This document shows positions 7,724-16,608 of a DNA stretch of 18,527 nt, one piece after another. The DNA comes from Pelagophyceae sp. CCMP2097 (taxonomy: Eukaryota > Sar > Pelagophyceae). A program made the translations under genes and the position numbers. The DNA is taken from assembly GCA_026770575.1 (NCBI GenBank), contig MU657208.1, positions 344,006 to 362,532 on the forward strand, written 5' to 3'. The notes beneath the pieces were generated by a model. The model saw only the letters and a list, made by a program, of their open reading frames with translations, did no database searches and was not told the origin of the DNA. Within the stretch, counting starts at the first letter, position 1. Each line of letters opens with the position of its first letter.

Positions 7724-7788
7724 TTTGCGCGGACTGGGGCGCTGAAAAAAAAGGCGCGAGCCCTTTCCAGCGCCCCAGTCGGCGCAAA
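7724..7788. repeat. Twin hairpin element, copy 2
   Basis: This copy matches copy 1 in length and outline but reads GACTGGGGCGCTG / CAGCGCCCCAGTC where copy 1 reads GACTAGGGCACTG / CAGTGCCCTAGTC. Both A-T pairs have become G-C pairs on both arms. The tip is GGC-GCGA-GCC, a GNRA-type tetraloop. The shared flanks GCA before and CTC after suggest a slightly larger repeat unit. Confidence 0.65.
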
Positions 7789-8730
7789 CTCAACACATTG
7801 CGATCGCTATCCGCTGCGTTCTGAATAAACCAAAATCCGCGTACAAAAGCCGCACTTGCATTTATTACAAGGTCTTTGAATTTTTGAGAATCAAGTGACT
7901 CAAGTTTTGGTGTATTTGCACTCAGCTCAATAATTGCTTGTCCTACACTATTGTCCCTGGGTTTTCGCACGGCGCGCAATCCCTCCTACGCGCGGAAATT
8001 TCACATCCTTAGAGGCGATTAGGGGAATGGGGCCACGCGGGGGCGCTGCAGGCGGCTTTTGCGGGTGCAGGGGGGCGCCCCAGGGCTACCCTGGGCCCAT
8101 GCCAAAAGGGCTCGGGCGGGAAGCTCGCCGGCGCCGCGGTGCGCCTCGACTTAAGGGTTAAAAAAACACTTTTTTTAATAAATGTGTTGTTCAGGTCAAA
8201 AGGGTTACTTTGACGGAGTCTGGAGGTGGGGGTGCCAAGCTCGGTCGATGCTTGTTGGAATTGAGCGCTGAAAGGCTCCGGCGACGCGCCTTGGTCTCGC
8301 AGGGCCGGCCCACACGTTTTCTGCGTTGCGGCGGCGCCCTGGGCGGGAAGCAGTTTGGCATGGGAGGGCACTTTGGGAGGTTGTGCTCGGGCCCTCACGG
8401 GACCCGCCACGCGCCAGTAGCCGGCGGGAACCGCTCGTAGATGCCCCGTGACAATCCCGGCCACCTCCCGTGCGCCGCGCGGGCATGCGCGTAGGTACTT
8501 GCCCATTTCGGCCTGAAACGCGCCCCTAAACCGTGCCCAAACGGTTCTGAGGACGCCCCCGCCGCGGAACTTTTTGGCCCGGGCAGCTACACGGACCCCG
8601 CCGCGTCGGATCGCACCCTCAAACCCCGCCCGCCACCAGCGCGCCAGCGCGCAATCGGCTTGATCAGATTGAGAACCGCTCTAATCCTGCAAGGGCTACT
8701 TTGGTTCTGGGCGGAAACGAGCGGCAAGTA
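7789..8730. other. Gene-free stretch, partly very GC-rich
   Basis: No supported gene; several open frames on both strands are attributed to GC-rich composition. Small features seen: a hairpin CCAGGG-CTA-CCCTGG near 8090-8105, and an A7/T7 patch with AACAC...GTGTT ends near 8166-8190. Nothing else was recognised. Confidence 0.4.
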
Positions 8731-8753
8731 TTTGGTGCGGCTGCCGCACCAAA
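8731..8753. repeat. Perfect 11-bp-stem palindrome
   Basis: TTTGGTGCGGC, a single T, then the exact complement GCCGCACCAAA. It lies 35 bp before the second hairpin pair and would extrude readily as DNA or fold as RNA. No T run follows, so it is not a simple terminator. Confidence 0.6.
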
Positions 8754-8787
8754 GCGCACGGAGGCCTATCGACGGCGCTGCGTACAG

Positions 8788-8860
8788 TAGCCTGGGTCGG
8801 ACTCGACGCCCGGCTAGGTTGGGCGCATACCTGCCGGGGCGCGTGCTCCGACCCAGGCTA
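8788..8860. repeat. Hairpin repeat A (73 bp)
   Basis: It begins TAGCCTGGGTCGGA and ends TCCGACCCAGGCTA, a perfect 14-bp stem closing a 45-bp loop. The right half (GGGGCGCGTGCTCCGACCC) is shared with repeat B, 150 bp downstream and of identical length. Confidence 0.6.
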
Positions 8861-8937
8861 CGTCCGCGCATCGTATCCCCGGAAATCATCCCGTCCCCGG
8901 CAGCACCACCTGGGGTATCGGCGTGTTGCGCATACCA

Positions 8938-9010
8938 TAGCGCGGACATGGCGCGTCGGTCTGCACGGTCGGGCATATTCCGGCGGGCGCGCGTGCTCCG
9001 ACCCGCGCTA
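8938..9010. repeat. Hairpin repeat B (73 bp)
   Basis: It begins TAGCGCGG and ends CCGCGCTA. Compared with repeat A, stem positions 5 and 6 changed from C and T to G and C, and the partner bases changed to match, so the outer stem is kept. The inner part of the stem (GTCGGA on the left) is lost. The right half remains close to repeat A. Confidence 0.55.
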
Positions 9011-9353
9011 AGTCGATGCGCCGGGGCTCAGGAAATGAATCCGCCACCATACGGCCTGTGTGTTGTGTGTGTTTACGTGAATGGCATTTTGGACCGACAC
9101 CGCCAGCCTCGTACGCGCGGCGCCAGGTGGTCTATATGTCGAGGTGAGGGTAGTTTCACACCCCAGAACGGCCCAGGCTCTTCAGAACCGGCCCAGGACA
9201 GAGCTAATGGCCAAACACGCCAGCCTTCTTTTTTTCTCAATTCGAGAAAATCAAAGCCCCACCTCCGCTGAAAACCAAACGAAACCTTGCAGGAGGATGT
9301 GAAATCCCCGCGCGTAGTCCTGATTGGGGGAAACATCCCAATCCCTTCTTTAC
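9011..9353. other. Gene-free stretch
   Basis: No gene, element or repeat recognised between hairpin repeat B and the first SINE-like tail. Frames open on both strands here have no support beyond length. Confidence 0.35.
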
Positions 9354-9435
9354 GTTGCGGTATATATACCGGGCCCCACAATCACCTCCAAGGATAATGA
9401 TCCGGTGAATCCCCTTTTGCCCCCAGCGGGCCATC
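9354..9435 (+). mobile_element. 5'-truncated tail of a tRNA-derived SINE-like element
   Basis: GTTGCGGTATATATACCGGG through CCAGCGGGCC matches the last 75-80 bp of the full copy that follows it (9711-9785). It is therefore the 3' end of a separate copy, fused head-to-tail to the next. The 5' boundary near 9354 is where the match stops. Confidence 0.65.
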
Positions 9436-9786
9436 ACGGGTTAATGGGCCCACGTACACAATGACTTGCGAATGGTCTCGGGTTCGATTCCCGCAGGGGG
9501 CACTCGATTTTTGGCGAGTGTTACCCTGGTAAGCCTCCACTCCCCAGCGGTCACGTGTCCAAGACACGCAGTAAGCCCGCCCCGCGGCAACAGGTTCAAG
9601 ACCTGCAGTAAGGCCGCCACCGGAGCCGGACCAAGGCCCGGTGCATTATCGTATTTTGTCTTTCTCCACGCTAAACCTCCCGTTCCTACGGTATGCGCGT
9701 GGGGGAGCGTTGCGGTATATATACCGGGTCCCACACTCACCTCCAAGGATAATGATCCGGTGAATCCCCCCCAGCGGGCCATTACG
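9436..9786 (+). mobile_element. tRNA-derived SINE-like element, full copy
   Basis: About 350 bp, starting ACGGGTTAATGGGCCCACGT. The head has an A-box-like TGGGCCCACG and a strong B box in TCGGGTTCGATTCCCG (near 9478-9494), with spacing typical of a tRNA promoter, but no cloverleaf that folds fully. The unrelated body ends with the palindromic TATA block CGGTATATATACCG and CAGCGGGCCATTACG. Other copies lie at 12185-12541 (minus) and 12577-12643 (head only). No poly(A) tail and no clear target duplication were seen. Mobilisation by a LINE partner is inferred from the tRNA head; no such partner is in the window. Confidence 0.7.
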
Positions 9787-10049
9787 CTTTATTCTGACCG
9801 TGTTTCATACACAGTCCAATGATCATAACACGGAGTTTTTCAAAACTATACCCGCACACACAGAGTAGAGTGTGTTTGGTAGGGCCCAGGACAAGCGGGT
9901 TCGCAGTGGATTACTTATCGTATTTCCTATCAGAATTCCCGCTGCGTTTAGGACATGTGCAGGTCGTGGGTCGAAACGCATAACACTGCAAGCCCCGAGT
10001 TCCCCGCTCGCTGTCCCAGTGTCCTGACCCCAGGATTGGCCTTTTATTC
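9787..10049. other. Gene-free stretch
   Basis: No gene or repeat recognised in this short spacer. Confidence 0.35.
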
Positions 10050-10556
10050 TCAGTGTAGGGCGGGTGGGAGGAAAAACAAAATTCCGCCGGTCCTTCTGAG
10101 AGCATTCAAACTCGCTTCAACAGCGTGTTGCCAAAGAGCGACACTTGGACACGACGGCGTTGCGACGTCAAGTGCAAGGTCGGAAGCTCGTGCGCCGCGA
10201 CGTTCGCACACTGCGCAGAACGCGGTGCCGCGAGCAACCTCCTTGAGAGTTTTCCTTGACATTGTCGCGACGTCGCAACGAAACCGAAGCTTTCGAACCG
10301 GCAGTTCGGTAAAGAATCCGTTTAGGATTATGTTCTTCAAAACATAATCAGCGCCCAGCTGAACGATCTCACGGGAAGCCTGAGATCGAATAGGAAGATG
10401 GACGGTGCAGTGAGAACCAAGATGCTGGACAGAATAAAACGTGTTCGAACCTCTAACCCAGGGCCATAGCCAGCTCCGAACATCCCTCAAAATCACGATT
10501 CTCGAATTGCGGCAGATTGTTTGATGAAGTCGACGCGTCTCGACGCGAGCTTTCAC
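10050..10556 (-). CDS. Possible hypothetical ORF, 168 codons
   Basis: An uninterrupted minus-strand frame from ATG in a region of mixed base composition, where 168 codons without a stop is longer than its surroundings would readily give. The centre reads like protein (ASREIVQLGADYVLKNIILN, then FFTELPVRKLRFRCDV and a CAVCERRG pair of cysteines). Codon use is balanced rather than GC3-rich, unlike the two intact genes, so it could be part of an old mobile element or chance. No family recognised, no splice sites assigned. Confidence 0.3.
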   Translation of the reverse strand: MKARVETRRLHQTICRNSRIVILRDVRSWLWPWVRGSNTFYSVQHLGSHCTVHLPIRSQASREIVQLGADYVLKNIILNGFFTELPVRKLRFRCDVATMSRKTLKEVARGTAFCAVCERRGARASDLALDVATPSCPSVALWQHAVEASLNALRRTGGILFFLPPALH

Positions 10557-11758
10557 GATCCGCCATTTTTAGCTCCGAGGACGGGGTCCACGCTGAGATA
10601 TTCGCGCCCAAAGTTCAACGAAATCTCGTTTAAAATTCCAGTGGATAATGACAATGTAATTCGCTCTCCCCATCTACGATTGGTTTTGGTAAACCGTGCA
10701 GACTGAGCGGGAACTACACATTACGCGCGCCCTCTGACTCCAACACACACTCGGCCATTGGAAAGAGTTTGGCGCGTGGGTAAAAAGCAACTTCTGTGAA
10801 ACCGACAGCGCCGCCCAAGCCCCGTGGACCGCGTGCCGGCAACTTAAAGGATTGCCCCGGGGCGGAAAAGCGCAATCCTATAATTTGCCGGCGCCCGGTC
10901 TACAGGGCACCGGGGGCGCTGGGCGGTTTTGCACGAGTTGCTTCGTGTCCATGCGCACGAGTTTCCCTAATGCGGGAGTCTATTGGAGTCCGACGGCGCG
11001 CGCGGTGCCGAGTCTACACTCAGAAACCAAGGTTTGCCAAATCGGCACCAAGAGAAAATCGGTACCGCGAATAGGCTGATAATTAAGCCAATGGGCTCAG
11101 GCCAACCTGCGATTTTCTTCTAAACCTTATTCTCAGGCGATAGCATACTCGATTCGTGGTCTCCGCCCCAAGATACCCCGGCGCACGAAGCAGCGCCCCC
11201 AAACTCGGAACTGAGAAAACTTCGTGTACTCTTAATAAGGGCGGATTTTAATTATGGTGGATTTACCACAGCTCTCCAGTGCTATAATTGGTTCTGTCAA
11301 ACGCATATTTCTCGGTTTGGTTTTGAGAGTGCGAGCGCAATCGATCTCCGATAGTGTCGTCGCTTCGGAACTAAGGAACTAAGTGCGGGTGCCCATGAAC
11401 TGCAAAAGACCGTTTGTCCCCCCGACTCCAGTGGCCCGCGCGCGAAGCATTTCTTGCTCCGCGCGTTTCCCTTGATCGGGCCTTTCTCGGTCCACAGCCA
11501 AACGTTTTCGTCGCTCCTTGGGGCCACCGATCCGCGCCGAGGTCCTTCGCCCGCGCGGGCAACGTCGCTTCCGCGCGCGCCCCGTTGCCATCTACCAAGG
11601 CTTCCTTCATCACAAACGAATACTGTTTTCCAGTCCGTTGGATGGCCGTTAAAGGTCAAGCTGGGGCTTTATTAACATTTTTGAACCCAAGCGTCGTCTC
11701 AAATCGCCCATGAAATTTAAGATGAAAACTCAATATGGAAGTAAGAAGTAAGCTCGAA
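10557..11758. other. Gene-free stretch with unsupported open frames
   Basis: No recognised gene. Around 11297-11713 frames of 99-120 codons are open on both strands, overlapping in a GC-rich patch; neither has a recognisable motif, and overlap on both strands points to composition. No clear repeats were found. Confidence 0.35.
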
Positions 11759-11910
11759 TAATCCAAAGAACGTAAGGTAGACCGGTTCGATCCCCGTAGA
11801 CGACAAAAAGCCTGCCGACTATTATAAAAATCTTTTCTAATGTTTTTTGAAGCGTTTTCCTCAAGCGCGACGCGAAAGGGGGGTCCGGGGGGCATCCCCC
11901 GGTAGCGAAC
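11759..11910 (+). repeat. B-box-bearing repeat unit, copy 1
   Basis: ATCCAAAGAACGTAAGGTAG is followed by ACCGGTTCGATCCCCGTAGAC, which contains a pol III B box. After that come AAAAAGCCTGCCGACTA, TTGAAGCGTTTTCCTCAAGC and GCGAAAGGGGGGTCC. The same order recurs 242 bp downstream. It may be a second tRNA-derived SINE family; no A box was identified. Confidence 0.55.
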
Positions 11911-12001
11911 GCTCCAGGGAGGCGAAATTTCAGATGTTTCAGCTAATCGGTAGCTCAGGAGAATCCCGAGGTTCAGTGCCGTTTGCAATGAGGCGCAGCT
12001 C

Positions 12002-12148
12002 ATCCAAAGAACGTAAGGTAGACCAGTTCGATCCCCGTGGACGACAAAAAGCCTGCCGACTAAATCTTTTTAAATGTGTTTTGAAGCGTTTTCCTCAAGC
12101 GCGACGCGAAGGGGGGGTCCCGGGGGGGGGCGGTAGCGAACGCGCGAA
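12002..12148 (+). repeat. B-box-bearing repeat unit, copy 2
   Basis: Direct copy of the unit at 11759 with the B box altered at one base (CCAGTTCGATCCCCGT), a small deletion after GCCGACTA and a longer G run. The 90 bp between the copies is not repeated, so they form a dispersed or decayed tandem pair. Confidence 0.55.
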
Positions 12149-12184
12149 AGAGTCCGATATCCGATACTCACTCTATAGGCCAAT

Positions 12185-12541
12185 CGTAATGACCCGCTGG
12201 GGGCAAAAGGGGATTCACCGGATCATTATCCTTGGAGGTGATTGTGGGGCCCGGTATATATACCGCAACGCTCCCCCACACGCATACCGTAGAAACGGGA
12301 GGTTTAGCGTGGAGAAAGACAGAATACGATAATGCACCGGGCCTTGTTCCGGCTCCGGTGGCGGCCTTACTGCAGGTCTTGATCCTGTTGCCGCGGGGCG
12401 GGCTTAATGCGTGTCTTCGACACGCGACCGCTGGGGAGTGGGGGCTTACCAGGGTAACACTCGCCAAAATCGAGTGCCCCCTGCGGGAATCGAACCCGAG
12501 ACCATTCGCAAGTGATTGTGTACGTGGGCCCATTAACCCGT
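12185..12541 (-). mobile_element. tRNA-derived SINE-like element, full copy
   Basis: Reverse complement of the 9436-9786 copy along its whole length, with few differences. It reads from CGGGTTAATGGGCCCACGTA (head, at 12541 on the minus strand) to CAGCGGGTCATTACG (12185). The B box lies at about 12488-12502. The tail agrees better with the truncated 9354 copy (CCCCTTTTGCCCCCAGCGGG) than with the 9436 copy, showing at least two subfamily forms. Confidence 0.7.
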
Positions 12542-12576
12542 AAATACATAACACAGTTCTAACTCTGACTGTGGGC

Positions 12577-12643
12577 ATTACGGGTTATGGGCCCAGGTAC
12601 ACAATCACTTGCGAATGGTCTCGGGTTCGATTCCCGCGGGCAC
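12577..12643 (+). mobile_element. Head fragment of the SINE-like element
   Basis: ATTACGGGTTATGGGCCCAG to TTCCCGCGGGCAC reproduces the tRNA-like head, including A-box-like and B-box motifs, then stops. It is head-to-head with the neighbouring minus-strand copy, 35 bp away, so the two heads form an inverted pair. Confidence 0.65.
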
Positions 12644-13515
12644 CCGCACATCCTGTGTTCCGAAAAAGGATAGGAACCCTACAATTGTACGGTCCAGAAT
12701 CCGATTCCCGTCGTCGGTAAAGTTGCTCCGGCGCACTTCCTGACCTCCCCTCCGTGCTCGACGCCTGACAGTTGAAGGGCGCAGAGCCGCATCATTCTCT
12801 AGGCTGCCATAATCGATCCGTTGAACGGACCGAAAGTGGTGTGTTTTTACGTTTTTACTCTCCCCTTCTCTCTCTTCTTTCTTCTTGCGGCTCCCGGAAC
12901 AGTCCACATTAGGCACGCCCGCGCTCCTCGCGCTGCCGACAGAATCGGCTAGGAGTCTGGCCACGCGCGGTTGGGGCCCTCGTTGATGGGCCTACATAAG
13001 GGGTTTTGAAGCGCACGCCTCTATCGTATACATTGGGTCGGCAAAGTTGGTTGCTTGGCAGCGTGAGAACTTTGCATTCCTGCCCAGGAAGTCCATAATT
13101 CTACGGCAGAGCGCCCGCCCACCATGTGTTGCGTCGATCCGCGCCGGAATTGTGGACTTCCCACGGCGCGTTTGCAAATGGGGCTCCATACAAAAACAGT
13201 CAATTTAAGACACGCTCGTTTTCCTTCCCCTCAATCCGGAATCATCTAGGAACTTGGCCACGCGCGGTCATGGTCCCCATGTTTGGGCTGCAAAAGTGTT
13301 TTCGATCTGCGCGCCTCTATCGGCCCTAACCTGGCCGACACATATGATATTTTGGCGAGTGATAAAAAGTGCCTGGACTGGGACAGTTCCGGGTCAAATA
13401 CGTCTCCCTTCGTGCGTTGAATCGAACCCCGCTATAATTGTGGACTTCCCAATCACTTCCCATCGCGTGTCTTTTTAGGAACTTATTAAATCCAAAAAGT
13501 CAACTTATTGGCATT
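12644..13515. repeat. Gene-free stretch with diverged direct and inverted repeats
   Basis: No supported gene. A roughly 85-bp block (12941-13030) recurs diverged at 13239-13322, with the shared core TTGGCCACGCGCGG or CTGGCCACGCGCGG. GGAAGTCCATAATTC (13087-13101) pairs with GAATTGTGGACTTCC (13147-13161), and a third copy of the latter lies at 13435-13449. Just before it the minus strand holds GGGGTTCGATTC, another B-box-like sequence. Confidence 0.45.
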
Positions 13516-13926
13516 CTACACAGAAATCCCTCTCGGTTCGCCCCTTCCGGAAGGACAAGCTAGCTTCACCGCCAACGTCTCAGGCAGCCCCCAGTAGTGA
13601 GCGCTGATGACGGGCGAGACGACGCCGAGGCGGGTGTCGCGGCCGGCCCCGAAGGCGACCGCAGCGGCGCAGTTGTTGTCGCAAATAGCACCGGGAGCGT
13701 AGCGGCCCCGACCTCCTTTGGCTCCTTTTTCGAGCCGCGCGGTCTCCGCGCCGGTCGTTTGCGCGCTGGGACCTCCCAGCCCCTTCAGGTCGCCCATGGC
13801 GCCGCTCAACGGGTCTATGGGACGCGCATGCGCGGCGCGCCACGCGCATTCAAAAAAGTGCCCTTTTTCAGGGGGAGACCAAGAGCAACCTTTTCGTAAA
13901 CACACACCACAAAATGATCCGTTCAA
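13516..13926 (-). CDS. Coding-like patch, hypothetical
   Basis: A 136-codon minus-strand frame whose middle (from MGDLKGLGGPSAQ through GRYAPGAICDNNCAAAV to GVVSPVISAHYW) has the strongly C-ending third positions of the two intact genes. The bias fades towards the 3' end (after HYWGLPETL), so the true exon may end there. The plus strand is also open over part of the block, which lowers confidence. Gly/Ala-rich, no recognised domain, and no confident splice sites. Confidence 0.3.
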   Translation of the reverse strand: MNGSFCGVCLRKGCSWSPPEKGHFFECAWRAAHARPIDPLSGAMGDLKGLGGPSAQTTGAETARLEKGAKGGRGRYAPGAICDNNCAAAVAFGAGRDTRLGVVSPVISAHYWGLPETLAVKLACPSGRGEPRGISV

Positions 13927-13940
13927 CGGATCAGTTGTGG
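13907..13940. repeat. Imperfect 34-bp palindrome
   Basis: CCACAA, AA, TGATCCGTT, C, AACGGATCA, G, TTGTGG: nine perfect central pairs and six outer pairs around a small bulge. The related core GATCCGTT-GAACGGAC occurs near 12818-12832, so the motif may be repetitive. Confidence 0.5.
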
Positions 13941-14852
13941 CAGCCTATATTCTCCCATTCCAAAAACAAATCCACCAGCCCCGAAGCCCGGCGACCCTAT
14001 TTCCGTTGGCACTTTGGCTAGCTGATAAAGTCCCAGCCTCTTTTCTTTTGGAACTTTTTATCAGTAGGGGGGGTGAAACTGAAAGTTGTAAAAAATAAAA
14101 AGGTCGCCGTTGGCGCCAAGATTCCGCATGCCGGAAGAACTCGCCGAGAGACAACCCACAAGCCAATTTTTATCGTCATTGGCCGTAAACTCATCGCGTG
14201 GCGAGTGCACAAAGATGGCATTTTTTCTCATACTATTATCATTCTGGCAAGGGGGCCTGACATCCACCACGCCGCGGTCGACGCTGGAGGCGCTGAGGCG
14301 GCGGCCCCGGCCCGCCATCTAGGGGGGCACCCGTCTCACCCTCTAGCCGTTTGGCATAGCTTCCGACGGTACTCGGCGAACAATTTCCGGATTTTCCGCA
14401 AAAAAAATCTAAGTTCTTGCGGAAACGTTGAACTCTCAACTTCTTCTGTCGTCCACGAATATGCAGTCCAAATGTTCAGAAGCGCTCTATAAAAAATTTA
14501 AATCCCCCCAAAATCCACCGAAAAGGAAACTATGGGTCCGCTAGATTTGCGACATCCACAAGATTGACACACAGGCCGTTGGGCGCCGCCCAACACCTCC
14601 TCCCCAAATATTGGCGTTGTCGCAAATCGCGAACCCGCCTCACCGACCTCCGCCGATTTAACGTCAAATGCAAGGACACTTTAGCTTTTTTCTTTGAAAG
14701 CCACATTTCACCCCCTATTAATCAGCTACACGCAGTGGCGTTTTTTTGCCGGACTATTAAAGGCGCTATTAACATACGTTGGTGCTTCTGCAGCCTCGAC
14801 GCGGGCGGCTCTGTTGGAGTTAGATACGGCGTTGGAAAGAGGTAGGTCTCCT
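13941..14852. other. Gene-free stretch with small palindromes
   Basis: No supported gene. ATTTGCGACA (near 14546) and TGTCGCAAAT (near 14618) form an inverted pair around GTTGGGCG-C-CGCCCAAC (near 14578-14594), a nested palindrome of about 85 bp that may be a small MITE. CTGATAAA / TTTATCAG (14022-14063) is a weaker pair. Confidence 0.4.
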
Positions 14853-15640
14853 CTACGATAATATCCAAGAAGTTTTGTCAGAGTCGACCGCGTCGTCGCG
14901 CAGCTGCGATCGAAAGTAGAGAATTTGATAGTCCGGTGATAGTCCGAGGAAAAGTTTGAACTCGTGGGGCGCCAGGCGTGGGTGCGGGCCCGTTTCAGCC
15001 GCTGGCGGCGCGCCCAGCATGGCGCCCAAGGCCGACCCGCGGGCGGACGACGCGGTGAAGATGGTGCGTGACGTGCATCGTCTCGGCGTCATAGCGTTTC
15101 AAACGACACACGGTCTAAGTGGTCCTTTCCAAGGGCACGGTGAAGCCGCCGCTGCCGCGCACCGCGGGCCGCTCGCGGTGACGAGCGAGGACCGGCACGC
15201 GCACCAAGCGCAGCACACAAAGGCCCCGCGGCCCATGTCACGGCGGCCCCTGCAAGTATGGTAAGTTTCAAATTTTTCGTCGATCTCTGCGACGGTCGGT
15301 GGCCCCGAGGGTCTCGCAGACTTGCCCTCAGCACTCGTGCCCTGCACGGCACGGCGCAGCCTTGCGTTCACGCCCGTATAGGGGTCACTAGAGGTGGGTC
15401 GGCCCGACCTCGCCGCCGACCTTTAACCCCGCCTATAGTCTGGGACTATTCGCGACCTTTGGACGGGCGTAGCGCAGGCGCCAGGTGCCCGATCTTCACA
15501 AACAAAGCATGCTGCATGGCCGCGAGAGCGCGCTCTTGCAGTAAGGATTTCCCGTAGGATTAGATATATTTTTTCGACATTTGAAGTGTTTCCAAGAGGG
15601 GGATCTTTCCGACGACAATTGAAGTGAATATGACGATAGA
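14853..15640 (-). other. Scattered coding-like segments, no gene model possible
   Basis: Minus-strand pieces read like protein in different frames: LQERALAAMQHALFVKIGHL (near 15540-15455), PPTVAEIDEKFETYH (near 15300-15256), RYDAETMHVTHHLHRVV (near 15097-15050) and EFKLFLGLSPDYQILYF to a TAG at 14853-14855. A plausible acceptor (CATACTTGCAG|G) follows the second piece. I could not join them with splice sites of the type seen elsewhere. They may be exons of a real gene, a decayed one, or chance in GC-rich DNA. Confidence 0.25.
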
Positions 15641-16608
15641 CGGCCGACATGGGCCGCTCTGGAGCCTCAAACCAAGGCATCAGAATTTTAACTCGGGGGT
15701 TAATCCGTCATCAGGGGACTTTAAGGGAGATTCCGACGACATTTGCGGCTTTTGCGGCTTTTGCGGCCGGCTTTTCCGACGACTTTTGTGGTGAAATTTT
15801 CGACATTGCGACGACATTGGCAAACGACATTTGAGAGGATTTGAAACGATACTACGGGAAATCCTTATCTTGCAGCCCCGTCGTCCGATTCTCGCCAAAC
15901 GGAGGCAGAGCAGAGGGACTACTTTCAATGTCTGTTAATGCCGCCACTGCTTACAAGGGGCATCGGCGATAAAGCCAGTCTCAAGTGACGCAAAGTTGTG
16001 GCTCCCAGAGGCCGCCTACGGGGGTGTGCGTGGTCGCTATGGGCTTCCCTGTCCCCTGGGGTGTCCGTGAAATGATCAGCCTCGAGAAGGGCGCCTTGCA
16101 AGGGCGTGAACAAGCGCTTCCCCAAATATTTTGGACTTGATAAAATCTTAATTTGCCTCCTTACCTTGATTTTGACTTGATTTTGCCTCCTCTATCGGAA
16201 AGGTTCGGGCCCGGCTGCCAACTGCAGGACCTCACGGATCGAAATTCTAGCTATGTGACGGGGCGGTTCCATGCGTAATGGGTGGTATATGACCGATCCT
16301 GTACGATTGCCGCGAGTGGCGCTTCAGACGAGCCAAAACTGACGTTTTTATTTTCAGTTTGAGCGTTTTAAACAGACAATTTCTACAGGATCGGGCATCG
16401 TGGGACTCAGCGCGACGTCCCCTACCACCCCCAACAGGAGCAAAACAGCCCCCGACGAAAACTGCAGTTGGCAGAAGTCCTTTGGGTTAGGAATTCCTAT
16501 AACCGATCCCAATTGTAAGCACTTTTTGGAGTATCGCCGATTCGCCGAGCGCCGAGGGCTCGCGCTCGTCGACACCGGCAAGCTCCGTCAAGCGCCGCGC
16601 CAGACAGG
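15641..16608. other. Gene-free stretch upstream of the Hsp70-like gene
   Basis: No supported gene. A 9-bp tandem run (TTTGCGGCT twice, then TTTGCGGCC) lies near 15745-15772, followed by several CGACGACATT/CGACGACTTT motifs. TTGATTTTGACTTGATTTTG repeats occur near 16165-16190. The last 200 bp before the ATG is presumed 5' UTR/promoter, with no TATA box in a convincing place. Confidence 0.4.

Noticed and set aside
7594..7788. A CRISPR-like array made of the twin hairpins
   Set aside because: Only two units, imperfectly repeated, in a eukaryotic repeat-rich region with no cas genes.
9436..9510. A functional tRNA gene in the SINE head
   Set aside because: Anticodon stem is weak with an 8-base loop, no acceptor stem pairs, and the sequence recurs with a shared non-tRNA body.
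9354..9786. A short LTR-type element (TRIM) because of 75-bp direct repeats at both ends
   Set aside because: The 12185-12541 copy has the tail only once and starts at the tRNA-like head, so the left repeat is a separate truncated copy.
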